A stretch of 64,000 bases of DNA from DATJBF01 sp035516795 (GTDB lineage: Bacteria; Verrucomicrobiota; Verrucomicrobiia; Palsa-1439). Under the pieces are notes generated by a model. It saw only the letters and a program-made list of their open reading frames with translations. It searched no databases and had not been told where the DNA came from. The position numbers were made by a program, and so were the translations under genes. Where the stretch lies: contig DATIZX010000010.1 in NCBI GenBank assembly GCA_035516795.1, forward strand, positions 1 through 64,000. The letters run 5' to 3'. Shown in pieces: positions 8,263 to 15,615 of this stretch. The first letter of the stretch is position 1, and each line of letters begins with the position of its first letter.

Positions 8263-8970
8263 GTGAAGAAACCAATCCCCGGCCTCAACATGCTCGCCAA
8301 GTTCTCAGGCAAACATCTCAAGGGCGCAACCGGCCCCGTGGACTACGCACGGAAGCAGGTTGACGATCTTCTTGTGTGGTTCTGCAACAAGCCGCTCATT
8401 CGGCGGGCAACCGCGCGAGAGAGAATACGCTTTGAAGCTGCATGTAATAGACTGGCGCAAGTCTGCTCTGACGCTGACAATGCGCTGGTTGACAACAAGG
8501 TGCTGGAATGGCGCGGGCAACTCTATTTGCGCGACCGCAGCAATTCGCACCCAAAACAAAAAAACTGGGAAGACTGGATGACCGAACGGCTAGGCGACTT
8601 AGCTTGGCTGGTTGCGGGTTTTGAGGTGTCATACTTACACTGCAACACAGACGAGGCGATCCGTGACGCCTTTGAAATCGGAAAGTTGGCCGACCGCATC
8701 CGCGCAATGCGAAATGATCCGGTAGTCGGGACGGGAGGACCGCTTGCCAAAGGCAGGCTGAAAGGCAGCGCCAGGACTAAGAGGAAGTTTGCCAAGCAGC
8801 GTGCTAAACTGGCTGCGAAGTACCAGCCCGACATTGATCGGCGTGTGCTTCTGGAGAATGAAAGCTTTCCGACCGCTTTATTCTACACAGCCCACCAGCA
8901 CAAAATCACGACAAGAACCCTGCGAAAATACGTCAAAGACCCCAGCCGTAGAAAGTTTGAACGGGGCTAA
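8263..8970 (+). CDS. Hypothetical protein of the satellite-like element
   Basis: A 235-residue protein that I do not recognise. It is soluble and basic, with no signal peptide or membrane segment. Residues 150-190 are rich in Lys and Arg (GRLKGSARTKRKFAKQRAKL), and the C-terminus, TTRTLRKYVKDPSRRKFERG, resembles a helix-turn-helix tail, so nucleic-acid binding is possible. The start is a GTG at 8263 with GGTGA before it; an ATG at 8290 is an alternative. It lies between the integrase and the AlpA-like gene, the place where satellites and prophages usually keep regulatory or accessory genes. Confidence 0.6.
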   Translation: MKKPIPGLNMLAKFSGKHLKGATGPVDYARKQVDDLLVWFCNKPLIRRATARERIRFEAACNRLAQVCSDADNALVDNKVLEWRGQLYLRDRSNSHPKQKNWEDWMTERLGDLAWLVAGFEVSYLHCNTDEAIRDAFEIGKLADRIRAMRNDPVVGTGGPLAKGRLKGSARTKRKFAKQRAKLAAKYQPDIDRRVLLENESFPTALFYTAHQHKITTRTLRKYVKDPSRRKFERG

Positions 8971-9005
8971 GCCCCCTTCCCGCCACCTATGATTTAGTGG
9001 GTGGC

Positions 9006-9305
9006 ATGAGACAAAAACAAACACAAACGCACACCGCCAGTGCGACCAAAACGGCGGCACCGATTGCGCCCGGTGACAGTGGCGCGGTCCTTCCTGAATT
9101 CGGGCGGCTTCCAGACGTGCAGAGGCTTTATGGTTTGAAGCGCGGCTTCTGCTACCAACTCATTAACTCCGGCAAGATAAAGTCGGTTTGCCTTCGCAAG
9201 CCGGGCGCGAAAACGGGGTGCCGGTTGATCCATTTGCAGTCTGTGCGTGAGTTTCTGCTGAAGCAACTGGACGCCGCCAGCAGCGGGAAGGCAGGCGGGG
9301 CATGA
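9006..9305 (+). CDS. AlpA/excisionase-like helix-turn-helix protein
   Basis: A 99-residue protein with a disordered Thr/Gln/Ala-rich N-terminus (about 30 residues) and a winged HTH of the AlpA/excisionase type. LPDVQRLYGLKRGFCYQLIN would be the helix-turn-helix and GCRLIHLQSVREFLLKQL the wing and following helix. AlpA proteins activate satellite or prophage integrase and replication genes, or act as excisionases; either role fits here. ATG 9006 is preferred over GTG 8997; a GTGGGTGG sequence precedes it. Its stop overlaps the next start in the form ATGA, so it heads a three-gene operon with the Cys4 protein and the primase. Confidence 0.75.
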   Translation: MRQKQTQTHTASATKTAAPIAPGDSGAVLPEFGRLPDVQRLYGLKRGFCYQLINSGKIKSVCLRKPGAKTGCRLIHLQSVREFLLKQLDAASSGKAGGA

Positions 9306-9550
9306 GATTGGAAAACGCAAACGCGCGCCGGCAAGCGCGCGTCGAAACCACTACCGAACGCGGCCAGCATATCAGACCCGCCAGCGATTGCAAGACCGAG
9401 CTTGGCCATTGTGCCAAGTGCGCCGTCAAGGTGACAGCCAAAAACTTCGGCGCGGCCAGTCACGGAAAGTTCTTGCTCGTCTGGTGCGACCGCTGCCAAG
9501 CAGAGAACCAGCAGAGCCAGCTTGAACTGGCGGCGGTGCATAATGGTTGA
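9302..9550 (+). CDS. Small Cys4 zinc-ribbon-like protein
   Basis: An 82-residue protein with CAKC and WCDRC motifs 30 residues apart, a treble-clef or zinc-ribbon-like pattern that is likely to bind one Zn ion. The N-terminus is Arg-rich. No family assigned. It overlaps the AlpA-like gene by 4 bases at its start and the primase gene by 8 bases at its end, so all three are translationally coupled. A role in replication or control of the element is likely from position only. Confidence 0.65.
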   Translation: MRLENANARRQARVETTTERGQHIRPASDCKTELGHCAKCAVKVTAKNFGAASHGKFLLVWCDRCQAENQQSQLELAAVHNG

Positions 9551-11363
9551 CGTGACTACGCTATCGGACCGCACACGTCAATTCTTGGAACACGGAGCGC
9601 CTGTAGGCGAGCGGCAGAAGGGCGCATTTGACGCGGCCTGCCAGTTGCGCGACGCGGGCGCAACGGAAGACGAGGCAATTCAACTTGTGGAAGCTGGCGC
9701 GGCCCGGTGCGAGTTGCCGTTGCCAGAGGCGCGGGCGGCAGTGAAGTCTGCTTTCAAACGCGCACCACGCGAACTGATCCACAAAGACAACGGCGGCAAG
9801 CGAACGAAGCGCACGGTTGCGGCGGAATACCCCTACACCGACGAAACGGGCAAGCTGCTTTTCCAGTGCGTCCGATATACCCCAAAGGATTTCCGGCAGC
9901 GGCAACCGGATGGCGACAGGGGCTGGACATGGAATCTCAAAGGCGTGCCGCTTGTATTGTATCGGCTACCGGAAGTTATGAAAGCAACCGGCGACGTGTT
10001 TGTTGTCGAAGGCGAAAAAGACGCCGACACCTTGGCGGCGCTGAGTTTCACCGCAACGACAAATCCGCTGGGTGCAGGTAAGTGGCGCGACACGTACAAC
10101 GAAGCCTTGCGCGGCAAGTCGGTTGTGATTGTGCCTGACAACGACAAGCTCGGCCAGGAACATGCCGAGCACGTGGCACGGGCGCTACACGACATCGCGG
10201 CCAGCGTCAAAATCGTCAAACTGCCCGCTGAAGTGAACGGGCAGAAGGTGAAAGACGCGAGCGACTACGTTGCGGCCTTTGAAGATCCCGGCGACGCTGC
10301 CGAGCGGCTGGCAATCATGGCCGAAGGCGCGGCGGAGTGCACACCGACGCAACCGGATGGGAAGCCGGGAGTTGACCAGCGGCCTGTGATTCAGTTTTTC
10401 AAGCCCTCCGAGTTGCGCGACTACAAGCCGCCGGAAGGCATAGTGCTGGTTGGTGACTGCCATATCGTGCGCGGCAACGTGACGGTGATCGCTGGCCCGC
10501 CGGGTGTCGGCAAGAGCCGCGCGGCAGTGGCGCTGGCTGTGGCCGGTGCGACCGGCGCACACTGGTTTGGCTTGTCCGTTCACTCGCCTTTCAAGACGCT
10601 AATAATCCAAAACGAAAACGGGCGCTTCCGGTTGTCGCGTGAGTTTGCTGACTTGGACTGCGAGGCGCTGGAGGGGTTTGTCCGCGTGAGTGACCCACCG
10701 TCCTACGGCTTGGCTTTCGACAGGGCTGAGTTTTGCGAGGCGGTATCAGCGGCGATTGCCGACTTCCGGCCTGACGTGATCGTGATTGACCCGTGGAACG
10801 CTGTGGCGCGGGATGAAAAGGCAAAGGACTACTTGGAGACGTTCAACGCGATTCGTGCCGTGATTCCGACTGGCGACAACGCCCCGGCATTGGTGATAGT
10901 GGCGCATACCCGAAAGCCAAAGAGCGAGGAAAAATACCGGGGGCGCGATTTGCTGCATGTATTGGCCGGCTCCTACGTTCTTGGCAGCGTACCGCGCACC
11001 GTGTTCGTCATGCTCCACGCCAGCGACGATCCGACCGGCAACGAAGTGGTTTGGGTGTGTTGCAAAAACAACGACGGCGAACTTGGCGAGCGGACTGCGT
11101 GGGCGCGGCGCAACGGTCTCTTTATTTACGTTAAAGATTTCGACTGGGACGCCTTCGACAAGCCACCGAACGAGAGGCCAAGAGTGACGGAAGACGACAT
11201 TGCAGCAGTGTTTCACCAGGGCGACCGAAAATTGGCCCGCAAGCAGGCTGCGGCAGAGCTGGCAGAACGGACCGGCTGCAAGTCGTCAGCTTGCTATAAC
11301 GCCTTGAAGAAACACGCGAAACACCTGACCGAAGGCGACGGCCTGCTGGCATGGACACCGTGA
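9543..11363 (+). CDS. TOPRIM/RecA-fold primase-helicase
   Basis: A 606-residue replication protein. Residues 1-75 are a helical DNA-binding-like segment. The TOPRIM domain has the catalytic Glu156 in VVEGEKDADTLAAL and the Asp199/Asp201 pair in VIVPDND. A RecA/RepA-type ATPase follows: Walker A GPPGVGKS at 318-325, Walker B in FRPDVIVIDPWNAV, and the AHTRKP sensor-type segment. The C-terminal 60 residues (DRKLARKQAAAELAERTGCK) look like a winged HTH. No zinc-finger primase motif is seen, so priming activity is inferred from TOPRIM. Fused TOPRIM-RepA-like proteins are the usual replication enzymes of satellites and small integrative elements. ATG 9543 is chosen over TTG 9522 because of the tight overlap with the gene before. 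A repeat cluster follows directly. Confidence 0.88.
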   Translation: MVDVTTLSDRTRQFLEHGAPVGERQKGAFDAACQLRDAGATEDEAIQLVEAGAARCELPLPEARAAVKSAFKRAPRELIHKDNGGKRTKRTVAAEYPYTDETGKLLFQCVRYTPKDFRQRQPDGDRGWTWNLKGVPLVLYRLPEVMKATGDVFVVEGEKDADTLAALSFTATTNPLGAGKWRDTYNEALRGKSVVIVPDNDKLGQEHAEHVARALHDIAASVKIVKLPAEVNGQKVKDASDYVAAFEDPGDAAERLAIMAEGAAECTPTQPDGKPGVDQRPVIQFFKPSELRDYKPPEGIVLVGDCHIVRGNVTVIAGPPGVGKSRAAVALAVAGATGAHWFGLSVHSPFKTLIIQNENGRFRLSREFADLDCEALEGFVRVSDPPSYGLAFDRAEFCEAVSAAIADFRPDVIVIDPWNAVARDEKAKDYLETFNAIRAVIPTGDNAPALVIVAHTRKPKSEEKYRGRDLLHVLAGSYVLGSVPRTVFVMLHASDDPTGNEVVWVCCKNNDGELGERTAWARRNGLFIYVKDFDWDAFDKPPNERPRVTEDDIAAVFHQGDRKLARKQAAAELAERTGCKSSACYNALKKHAKHLTEGDGLLAWTP

Positions 11364-11366
11364 AAC

Positions 11367-11449
11367 TTCCACCAGATTCCACGGAATTCCACGCGGAAAA
11401 CTCGTGGAAAATTTTCCATTCCACCAAATCCCTAGGGGGTTTCGTGGAA
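11367..11449. repeat. TTCCAC repeat cluster, possible iteron replication origin
   Basis: Direct TTCCAC copies at 11367, 11377 and 11387 are spaced exactly 10 bases, one DNA turn; a fourth lies at 11419. Inverted copies (GTGGAA) lie at 11404 and 11444. A 14-base perfect palindrome, TGGAAAATTTTCCA, is centred at 11411-11412 in an A+T-rich patch. Phased iterons beside an A+T-rich patch and just after the primase-helicase gene match satellite replication origins. An operator controlling the terminase gene is the alternative. Confidence 0.55.
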
Positions 11450-11475
11450 AGAAAACCTACAAAGGGGACAACTAT

Positions 11476-12003
11476 ATGAGCCAACTGAGTGACCAACCAC
11501 TACACAACGAAGCACTCACATCAACCAAACCGAGCCAGTCAAAGCGCGTCCGTCTTGCGCCACGACAACGCATCTTCGCAGACGAGTGGCTGCGCACCTT
11601 CAATGCGACAAAGGCCGCACAGACGGCGGGTTACAGTGAAAAAACGGCTGACGTGCAGGGATCGCGCCTGTTGAGAAATGTTAAGGTCGAAGCGTTCATC
11701 GAGGCCAAATTGAGGGAGCTACAGATAGCGCCCGACGAAATTCTGGCGCGATTCTCCGCCCAAGCCCGCGCCAACCTGACTGAGTGCATCGGCCCGGACG
11801 GGAAGATAGACCCCGACAAGGTGAAGGCTCTTGGCTCACTTGTGAAGTCCTACCGCGAACCAACAGCGAAAGGTGGCGCACAGGTCGAACTGTACGACGC
11901 ACAGCGCGCACTTGAGTTGCTAGGAAAGGCGCACGGGCTGTTCAAGGATGAGGAGAAGCCCGGCGACGTGATTACCATTGTCCTAAACGCGCGGGACGTT
12001 TAA
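11476..12003 (+). CDS. Phage terminase small subunit (TerS, Terminase_2 type)
   Basis: DNA-packaging recognition subunit. The HTH core reads LAPRQRIFADEWLRTFNATKAAQ, broken here into its key parts: a QRIFADEWL helix, the NATKAAQTAGYS turn and VQGSRLLRNVKVEAFIEAKL, which is the signature of the Terminase_2 family. Residues 85-175 form a mostly helical oligomerisation region. The 175-residue length is normal. ATG 11476 is supported by AAGGGG eight to thirteen bases upstream. In phages TerS is followed by the large subunit and portal; here it is the last gene of the element, with neither present. A lone TerS is how satellites redirect helper packaging, but a truncated prophage would look similar. 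Confidence 0.88.
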   Translation: MSQLSDQPLHNEALTSTKPSQSKRVRLAPRQRIFADEWLRTFNATKAAQTAGYSEKTADVQGSRLLRNVKVEAFIEAKLRELQIAPDEILARFSAQARANLTECIGPDGKIDPDKVKALGSLVKSYREPTAKGGAQVELYDAQRALELLGKAHGLFKDEEKPGDVITIVLNARDV

Positions 12004-12072
12004 GCCAGGTCCCAAAATGCAGCTTGCCACTAACGGCAACGGTATTACAATCACCTGAAGGAAGAAGCCGGG

Positions 12073-12858
12073 ATGAAAACCTTTCGTGCAACGGTCTTGC
12101 TTTTCGTTTTCGCCGTCGCTGCGTCTTGCGCTCAGGAAACGAACACGCTACCCACCACGATCACGGTTGACGGCATCACTTATTCAAACGTTACATGGCG
12201 CGGTGTCACTCCTGCGACAGTTTCCATTATTCACAAAACAGGAGTTGCATCGCTCCCGCTGGAAAAACTGCCGCCAGAACTTCAGAAGCGATTCGGCTAC
12301 GACCAGAAGAAAGCGGCGGACTACATGGCCGCGGAGCGAAGAGCGGAGGCCGCAAGGCTGGAGGCCAGAAGTAAACAATGGGATGCCGAAGCAGCGGAAA
12401 GACAGCGACAGGCTCAGCAAGACGCGGAGAAACAGAAGCTAGTCGCTGACGCAGCGGCGAAGCAAGCTGCTGAAGATGCTGCTGCGAAGCAGGCCGACGA
12501 AGCAGCAGCGAAGAAAGCTGCGCAAGACTTTCAGGCGAGCCTCGGCCCGGTGACGTTGATTAAATTTTCCCGTGCCACGACCGCCAAGTTGCTCCCCGAT
12601 GGTAGGTACGAGGCGAATCTCTACTACAATGATGACTTGGGTGTTGAACAGCAGATGTACGTCACATTTCCACCGACAGGCTTTGACTATATGAAGAACG
12701 CCCGACGCTTTTTCGCCCCCAATAGCTGGACTGTTTACGGTCGCCCCTACACGGCCAATTTGCAGAATGGGTTTGGCGCGCAATTCACCGAGACGGGATA
12801 CTATCTCGTCGGCATGAGACAGCAGTTGTCGGGCGGCAACACTTACCCCGCTTGGTAA
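12073..12858 (+). CDS. Secreted coiled-coil protein, unknown function
   Basis: A 261-residue exported protein. A signal peptide covers about residues 1-20 (FAVAASCAQ) with a lipobox-like Ala-Ser-Cys. A short beta module follows (ITYSNVTWRGVTPATVSIIH), of a kind frequent in verrucomicrobial secreted proteins, then an Ala/Glu/Lys-rich coiled coil at about 75-155 and a C-terminal beta-rich domain. The ATG has a good GGAAGAAG site upstream. It looks like a chromosomal envelope gene, not phage-derived, so the right end of the element probably lies in the 70 bases before it. Cargo of the element is the alternative. Confidence 0.7.
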   Translation: MKTFRATVLLFVFAVAASCAQETNTLPTTITVDGITYSNVTWRGVTPATVSIIHKTGVASLPLEKLPPELQKRFGYDQKKAADYMAAERRAEAARLEARSKQWDAEAAERQRQAQQDAEKQKLVADAAAKQAAEDAAAKQADEAAAKKAAQDFQASLGPVTLIKFSRATTAKLLPDGRYEANLYYNDDLGVEQQMYVTFPPTGFDYMKNARRFFAPNSWTVYGRPYTANLQNGFGAQFTETGYYLVGMRQQLSGGNTYPAW

Positions 12859-13078
12859 CCGTCTCTGCGCGCGCCAGCCGCCATTCTGAGCGCAACCGTG
12901 GGCGTTGTAGCGGCTGATCGGCTTCTGAGACCCTGCACAAAACCCGTCCAACAGGCCCCGCACAGTCACTCTTGAACGCAAGCGAACAAGGGCAAATTCA
13001 GGGGCACTTGTTATGCCTTTGTGTTATGCTTTTTGATTCACCAAGATAAAACCCCTGATTTTACAGGTGTTTTTAGGT

Positions 13079-13165
13079 TGGTGCCGCGAGAGGGAGTCGA
13101 ACCCACACGCCCTTACGGGCACAGGATTTTGAGTCCAGCGCGTCTGCCAGTTCCGCCATCGCGGC
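13079..13165 (-). tRNA. tRNA-Leu (anticodon CAA)
   Basis: A type II tRNA: acceptor stem GCCGCGA/TCGCGGC, D-arm GCGGAACTGGCAGACGC, anticodon loop CTCAAAA giving CAA, a variable arm with GCCC-GTAA-GGGC stem, T-loop TTCGACT, and an encoded CCA end. Two stems carry a T-T mismatch: the second pair of the anticodon stem (CTGGA/TCCTG) and the second pair of the T stem (GTGGG/CCCTC). Its 3' end points toward the satellite-like element. Confidence 0.9.
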
Positions 13166-13244
13166 ATCCAGTGTCCGCCCACAATATCGGCGCCCGAGAA
13201 GCAGTGCAACCGAAAATGTTAATAGTTCATTTGCCTGTCAACGC

Positions 13245-13263
13245 GCCGACTCACAGAGTCGGC
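13245..13263. repeat. Short perfect hairpin upstream of GH95 gene
   Basis: GCCGACTC and GAGTCGGC separated by ACA form an 8-bp perfect stem, followed by CTACAGTGG. It is a small member of the intergenic hairpin set, 87 bases before the GH95 start. Confidence 0.5.
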
Positions 13264-13349
13264 CTACAGTGGCGATGGTGTCTGAACGTGGCCCTAATTC
13301 TGGCCCATCGGCTTGACGCCCGGGTTGCGATGCCTGCATACTCTGAACG

Positions 13350-15452
13350 ATGAAAACGCTGCTGGTGAGTTTGTTGTTGTGCGTTGTCGGATCGCTCACA
13401 ACCTATGCAGAACCGAATTCGGGGTTGGTTCTCTGGTATCAGCAGCCGGCCAAAAGCGCCATGAACGAAGCGTTGCCCATCGGCAATGGGCGACTCGGTG
13501 GGGTCGTGTTCGGCGGCGTCGAACGCGAGCGGATCCAGTTCAATGAAGACAGCCTGTGGACCGGCGACGAAAATCCCAGCGGCGATTACAACACGATGGG
13601 CGCGTACCAGGATTTCGGTGATTTGTTCATCGAATCGACTGGCAGTACGAATCCGGTCACGAACTATCGCCGCCAACTCGATCTTGCAACGGCAACGGCG
13701 CGCACCGAGTTCACCCTTGACGGCGTTCAGCACGTCCGCGAAGCCTTTGCCAGTCATCCTGCGCAGGTCACTGTTTTCCGCTGGAGCGCCGACAAACCCG
13801 GTGTGATTAGCGGACGCGTCGAACTCAAGGGCGCGCACGGCGAACAGACCACCGTGGACGGCTCGACATTGTCGTTTCGTGGCTCGCTCAGCAACGGGAT
13901 GAAATACGAGGCGCGGGCCCGAGTGCTTGCGAAGGGCGGGACGTTAAAAGGCGTCGAATTCAAGGATTGTGACGAAGTGGTGGTTTTACTTGCCGCGGCC
14001 ACGGACTACGCGATGGATTATTCGAAAGGTTACCGGGGCGAAATGGGGCCGTTGAGTTTTCCGACAAAAAGCTACGACGAACTGAAAGCGGAGCACGTGA
14101 AAGATTTTCAGTCGCTGTTCAATCGCGTGGTGCTGGATCTCGGTCCGTTCGACAATTCGCTGCCGACAGACAAATACAAATTGCAGCCCGACCCCGGGCT
14201 TGCGGCGCTCTTGTTTCAGTATGGCCGGTATTTGCTGATCTCCTGCTCGCGCGACGCCCTGCCTGCCAACCTGCAAGGATTGTGGAACGACAGCAATAAT
14301 CCCCCGTGGCATTGCGATTATCACTGCAATATCAACGACGAAATGAATTACTGGCCGGCCGAGGTCGCCAACCTGTCGGAATGTCACCTCCCGTTCCTCG
14401 ACTTGATTGTCAGCCAATTGCCAGCCTGGCGTAAAGCAAGCGGCGCGAAACGCGGCTTTGCCATCCGTACTTCGCATAACATCACCGGTGGCATGGGCTG
14501 GAAATGGGACAAGACCGCCAACGCGTGGTATTGCCATCATTTCTGGGAGCACTACGCGTTCGGTCTGGACAAGAATTACTTGCGCGAGGTCGCCTACCCC
14601 GTCATCAAAGAAACGGTCGAGTACTGGGAAGACCATTTGAAGGCGTTGCCCAACGGCCGACTTGTCGTTCCCAACGGTTGGTCGCCCGAGCACGGCCCGG
14701 AGGAAGATGGGGTGAGTTACAACCAGCAACTCGTTTGGGATTTGTTCTCCAATTACATCGACGCAGCCAGGGCGCTTGGTGTCGACCGGGAATACCGCGA
14801 CAAGATTGCCGGTATGCGCGACAAACTCGTCGGCCCGAAAATCGGCAGGTGGGGACAGTTGCAGGAATGGATGACCGACCGCGATGATCCAAACGATCAT
14901 CACCGGCACACGTCGCATTTGTTCGCGGTGTATCCCGGCCGGCAAATCAGCGTCACCAAGACGCCGAAGTTGGCGAAAGCAGCAAAGGTGTCGCTCGATG
15001 CGCGCAGGATCGATCCAAGCAGCGACGTACGCGAGTGGTCGTTTGCGTGGCGCACGGCACTCTACGCCCGTTTGCACGACGGCGAGAACGCTCATCTGAT
15101 GCTCCAGCAGTTATTCTCCAATCGCAACACCTGCCCGAACCTGTTCGGCTTGCATCCGCCGATGCAAATCGACGGCAATTTCGGAATCACCGCCGCCATC
15201 GCCGAGATGCTCGTGCAAAGCCACGAAGGCGAAATCAACCTCTTGCCGGCGCTGCCGTCGGCATGGCCGACCGGTCGCGTGACCGGCTTGCGCACCCGTG
15301 GCGGATTTGAGGTCGGACTGCAATGGAAGAATGGAAAACTGGTGGAAGCGACCATTCGATCGTTGGATGGTCAGCCGTGTCGTTTGCGCTACGGAAAGCG
15401 CACGGAAGAATCTTCAATTGGCCGAAACGAAACTGCCATTTGGCGACCGTAA
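13350..15452 (+). CDS. GH95 alpha-L-fucosidase (secreted)
   Basis: Likely removes terminal alpha-1,2-linked L-fucose (some GH95 members act on L-galactose). A signal peptide occupies about residues 1-20 (LLCVVGSLTTYA). The N-terminal beta-domain begins with the family's LWYQQPAKSAMNEALPIGNG and GGVERERIQFNEDSLWTG. The (alpha/alpha)6 barrel shows NLQGLWND, CNINDEMNYWPAE (the Asn residues that activate the catalytic water), NGWSPEHGPEEDGVSYNQQL (region of the general acid Glu) and MQIDGNFGITAAIAEML. At 700 residues it is somewhat shorter than typical members, through a compact linker near residue 230. GH31 and GH3 genes follow on the same strand, separated only by a repeat, which suggests action on fucosylated xyloglucan side chains. 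Confidence 0.93.
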   Translation: MKTLLVSLLLCVVGSLTTYAEPNSGLVLWYQQPAKSAMNEALPIGNGRLGGVVFGGVERERIQFNEDSLWTGDENPSGDYNTMGAYQDFGDLFIESTGSTNPVTNYRRQLDLATATARTEFTLDGVQHVREAFASHPAQVTVFRWSADKPGVISGRVELKGAHGEQTTVDGSTLSFRGSLSNGMKYEARARVLAKGGTLKGVEFKDCDEVVVLLAAATDYAMDYSKGYRGEMGPLSFPTKSYDELKAEHVKDFQSLFNRVVLDLGPFDNSLPTDKYKLQPDPGLAALLFQYGRYLLISCSRDALPANLQGLWNDSNNPPWHCDYHCNINDEMNYWPAEVANLSECHLPFLDLIVSQLPAWRKASGAKRGFAIRTSHNITGGMGWKWDKTANAWYCHHFWEHYAFGLDKNYLREVAYPVIKETVEYWEDHLKALPNGRLVVPNGWSPEHGPEEDGVSYNQQLVWDLFSNYIDAARALGVDREYRDKIAGMRDKLVGPKIGRWGQLQEWMTDRDDPNDHHRHTSHLFAVYPGRQISVTKTPKLAKAAKVSLDARRIDPSSDVREWSFAWRTALYARLHDGENAHLMLQQLFSNRNTCPNLFGLHPPMQIDGNFGITAAIAEMLVQSHEGEINLLPALPSAWPTGRVTGLRTRGGFEVGLQWKNGKLVEATIRSLDGQPCRLRYGKRTEESSIGRNETAIWRP

Positions 15453-15461
15453 GATTGGTTT

Positions 15462-15537
15462 GGTAGGGCGGGCTACCCCAGCCCGCCAAGGGTGTGACGT
15501 AACGCCTGTGCGGCGCGGTGGGGCACCGCGCCCTACC
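15462..15537. repeat. Paired GC-rich hairpin repeats between GH95 and GH31
   Basis: Two adjacent hairpins: GGTAGGGCGGGCT with GCCCGCC at 15462-15487, and GGCGCGGTGGGGC with CCGCGCCCTACC at about 15511-15537. The outer GGTAGGGC and GCCCTACC ends are also complementary. A closely similar pair occurs at 63083-63145. Confidence 0.65.
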
Positions 15538-15615
15538 AGTTCGCCAAAGACCCGCCAGCTTCTCGGTGGCGGTGGCAGAATGCGCGCGTCACTGGGGAGC
15601 TTTGTCTTGCCGGTG

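Larger units (their letters stand above)
7176..12003 (+). mobile_element. Phage-satellite-like integrative element (approximate limits)
   Basis: Six plus-strand genes in order: tyrosine integrase, unknown protein, AlpA-like HTH protein, Cys4 mini-protein, TOPRIM/RecA-fold primase-helicase, small terminase subunit, with a cluster of TTCCAC motifs before the terminase gene. No capsid, portal, tail or lysis gene is present, and no large terminase subunit. Integrase plus own replication plus a packaging-specificity protein is the known layout of phage satellites (PICI-type). The limits are approximate: the left edge is set by loss of the integrase frame at 7173-7175, the right edge by the terminase stop. 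Target-site repeats were not found by eye. tRNA-Leu(CAA), whose 3' end faces the element, lies 1.1 kb to the right. A defective prophage remnant is the main alternative. Confidence 0.6.

Noticed and set aside
12439..12981. Minus-strand open frame of 180 codons overlapping the secreted coiled-coil gene
   Set aside because: Two-thirds are antisense to a gene with a signal peptide and a ribosome site; no recognisable domain.
7193..13093. GCGAGAGG shared by the left junction (7193-7200) and the tRNA-Leu 3' part (13086-13093) as a possible attachment-site pair
   Set aside because: Eight bases are too few for a tRNA-type attachment repeat and can occur by chance; flanks do not match.
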